Below, piece after piece: positions 6,035-6,633 of a DNA stretch of 6,633 nt; positions within the stretch are counted from its first letter, which is position 1; each line of letters opens with the position of its first letter. Both the position numbers and the translations under genes were made by a program. A model generated the notes under the pieces. The model searched no databases. It had not been told where the DNA came from and was given only the letters and a program-made list of their open reading frames with translations. Source of the stretch: Rhodospirillales bacterium (GTDB lineage Bacteria; Pseudomonadota; Alphaproteobacteria; Micavibrionales; UBA2020); assembly GCA_023266795.1 (NCBI GenBank), contig JAHFPI010000102.1, positions 1 through 6,633 of the forward strand, written 5' to 3'.

Positions 6035-6055
6035 AGTCTGCTGTAAGCGCAGACT
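6035..6055 (+). other. Hairpin beside the second tRNA-Ser 3'-end copy
   Basis: AGTCTGC (6035-6041) and GCAGACT (6049-6055) form a perfect 7-bp stem with a 7-nt loop. The left arm overlaps the last five bases of the 14-base direct repeat. The first repeat copy lacks this partner arm. Confidence 0.5.
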
Positions 6056-6072
6056 GAGAGAATACTGCCGGA

Positions 6073-6103
6073 TATCGCCGCATACGGCGCAGTTTTGGCG
6101 ATA
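6073..6103 (+). other. Two mutually exclusive stem-loops
   Basis: TATCGCC (6073-6079) and GGCGATA (6097-6103) form a perfect 7-bp stem. CGCCG-CATA-CGGCG (6076-6089) forms a 5-bp stem followed by CAG and four T. The two share bases and cannot coexist fully. The smaller one lies at the place matching the tRNA terminator (5620-5641) at the 456-nt offset. Confidence 0.5.
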
Positions 6104-6111
6104 CCCCCTTA

Positions 6112-6187
6112 AACCACACTACTGAGAACGGGAGCATGACGGCACGAAAGCCCCGTTTTCTCAGTTGGGCTATTTTCGAGTGTGGTT
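6112..6187 (+). other. Nested hairpin B
   Basis: The outer arms AACCACACT (6112-6120) and AGTGTGGTT (6179-6187) are a perfect 9-bp match. The inner arms are ACTGAGAA-CGGG (6121-6132) and CCCG-TTTTCTCAGT (6152-6165), the 3' one carrying two extra T. 13 nt separate the inner and outer 3' arms. This is the longest of the three related hairpins. It lies just after the stop of the minus-strand recombinase frame, but no T run follows on that strand, so it is not a standard terminator. Confidence 0.6.
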
Positions 6188-6205
6188 CGATTGGAAGATT
6201 TTGGC

Positions 6206-6633
6206 TTATGCCGTCGTAAGGCTTTCAGCGATCAGACCGGCAACACGGGAATCAGAACAGCCAGCTCCCTGCGCTATTTGACGTATGGTCACGCCACTAA
6301 AGTGAGCATCACGCCAGATGATGCCGCGCACCCAGTTTTTAAGTTCTTGCGGGGAGCGGTCAAAAGGATCGCGGGTGCTATTGGACGAAGGTTCTACGAC
6401 AAAGGCATCTGTTCTTGGCTTCAGTATATCAATGGGGATAATAATTATTGCTGTACCTTCTGGCACCTGCCGCACATGCATATTAAGCGCACCGGTAATT
6501 TCATCAAATAGCTCTGTGCGATCAATAAAAACTTTCGCGCTATCTGGCCCGATAATAATCTTGCTGACAGCTTTCGTAATGAGTTGACGTATTTGCAACA
6601 ATTCAAATTTGTATGCCAGTGCCTTAAAAAAGA
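6206..6633 (-). CDS. C-terminal part of a large serine recombinase-like protein, runs off the right edge
   Basis: The frame is open from the window edge to TAA at 6208-6206, giving about 141 residues. A TTG at 6601 is not a real start, because the frame continues upstream (FFKALAYKFEL). The pattern fits the C-terminal region of large serine recombinases: a strand-rich piece, KIIIGPDSAKVFIDRTELFDE, then the Asp-Pro and Trp-containing stretch RSPQELKNWVRGIIWRDAHFSG, then a helix-turn-helix, TIRQIAQGAGCSDSRVAGLIAES. In that family the helix-turn-helix is usually followed by an LAFLAPxIxxAI-like tail; here the protein stops right after it, so the end may be trimmed. The resolvase catalytic domain would lie beyond the window. 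Family assignment is by pattern only; another helix-turn-helix protein is possible. Confidence 0.6.
   Translation of the reverse strand, partial: FFKALAYKFELLQIRQLITKAVSKIIIGPDSAKVFIDRTELFDEITGALNMHVRQVPEGTAIIIIPIDILKPRTDAFVVEPSSNSTRDPFDRSPQELKNWVRGIIWRDAHFSGVTIRQIAQGAGCSDSRVAGLIAESLTTA

Larger units (their letters stand above)
6001..6196 (+). repeat. 456-nt-offset repeat, second copy (tRNA-Ser 3'-end remnant)
   Basis: Partner of 5545-5740. The T-arm-like GCGAGTTTGAATCTC (6004-6018) and the identical CCGCCATCTAGTCT (6026-6039) mimic the last part of tRNA-Ser, but the acceptor 3' strand is changed (ACGCGAG in place of TCCCTGT) and there is no 5' tRNA half, so this is not a functional tRNA. 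The copy ends about 10 nt before the stop codon of the recombinase-like frame on the other strand. Confidence 0.65.
5642..6205. other. Gene-free stretch rich in repeats and hairpins between tRNA-Ser and the recombinase tail
   Basis: No reading frame here has a plausible start, ribosome site or recognisable product. The stretch contains three nested hairpins (5659-5728, 5854-5904, 6112-6187), a partial copy of the tRNA-Ser 3' end near 6001-6039, and further T-loop-like TTCGA motifs at 5652, 5730, 5788 and 6186. It also has a 12-base direct repeat, AAGATGACAAAA, at 5913 and 5975. It may be transcribed as structured RNA if the terminator leaks, or be the wreckage of integration events. Confidence 0.6.

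Noticed and set aside
6001..6039. A second functional tRNA gene
   Set aside because: Only a T-arm-like piece and CCA are present; the acceptor 3' strand finds no partner and there is no anticodon arm upstream.
6112..6192. Integron attC site or transposon terminal repeat
   Set aside because: The outer arms do not carry the GTTRRRY/RYYYAAC core, and no target duplication or transposase is seen.
6182..6511. Plus-strand frame of 109 residues near the right edge
   Set aside because: It is antisense to the recombinase-like frame and has no recognisable motif.

Overview
The window reads as a chromosomal segment of an alphaproteobacterium of moderate GC content. The supports are a ParE-type topoisomerase IV B subunit of the alphaproteobacterial kind, a tight glnB-glnA pair under an apparent sigma-54 promoter, and a YciA-type thioesterase. 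I cannot name the genus. The tRNA-His carries the ordinary encoded G(-1) and C73. This would fit a lineage outside the large alphaproteobacterial clade known for losing that feature.

Layout, left to right. Positions 1-797 (minus strand) hold the N-terminal 265 codons of parE, cut by the window edge. Divergent from it is a plus-strand cluster of three genes: a membrane-anchored alpha/beta hydrolase (844-1716), a YciA-like acyl-CoA thioesterase (1756-2151), and an exported protein of unknown function that appears to be built from two similar halves (2153-3304). The last starts 1 nt after the thioesterase stop. Convergent with this cluster, on the minus strand, is glnB (4826-5164, PII signal protein) followed 32 nt later by glnA (3324-4793, type I glutamine synthetase). 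They are read from a near-consensus -24/-12 promoter at 5193-5208. GlnA has an unusual lysine-rich N-terminal extension of about 21 residues. In nitrogen control, PII senses nitrogen and carbon status and sets the adenylylation state of glutamine synthetase; both modification tyrosines are present.

Positions 5394-5575 hold a tRNA-His(GUG) / tRNA-Ser(CGA) pair on the plus strand with a sigma-70-like promoter and an intrinsic terminator. Beyond it lies about 560 nt with no credible gene (5642-6205). This stretch is the most unusual part of the window. The 3' end of the tRNA-Ser gene recurs exactly 456 nt downstream, and three further anchors recur at that same offset. The stretch also holds several nested hairpins sharing TGAGAA/TTCTCAG inner arms but with different, still complementary, outer arms. 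At the right edge a minus-strand open frame (6206-6633) looks like the C-terminal part of a large serine recombinase.

The simplest reading is a conserved housekeeping chromosome up to tRNA-Ser, followed by an integration hot spot or rtT-like tandem repeat region with the tail of a mobile-element recombinase. No CRISPR array or complete insertion sequence is visible.
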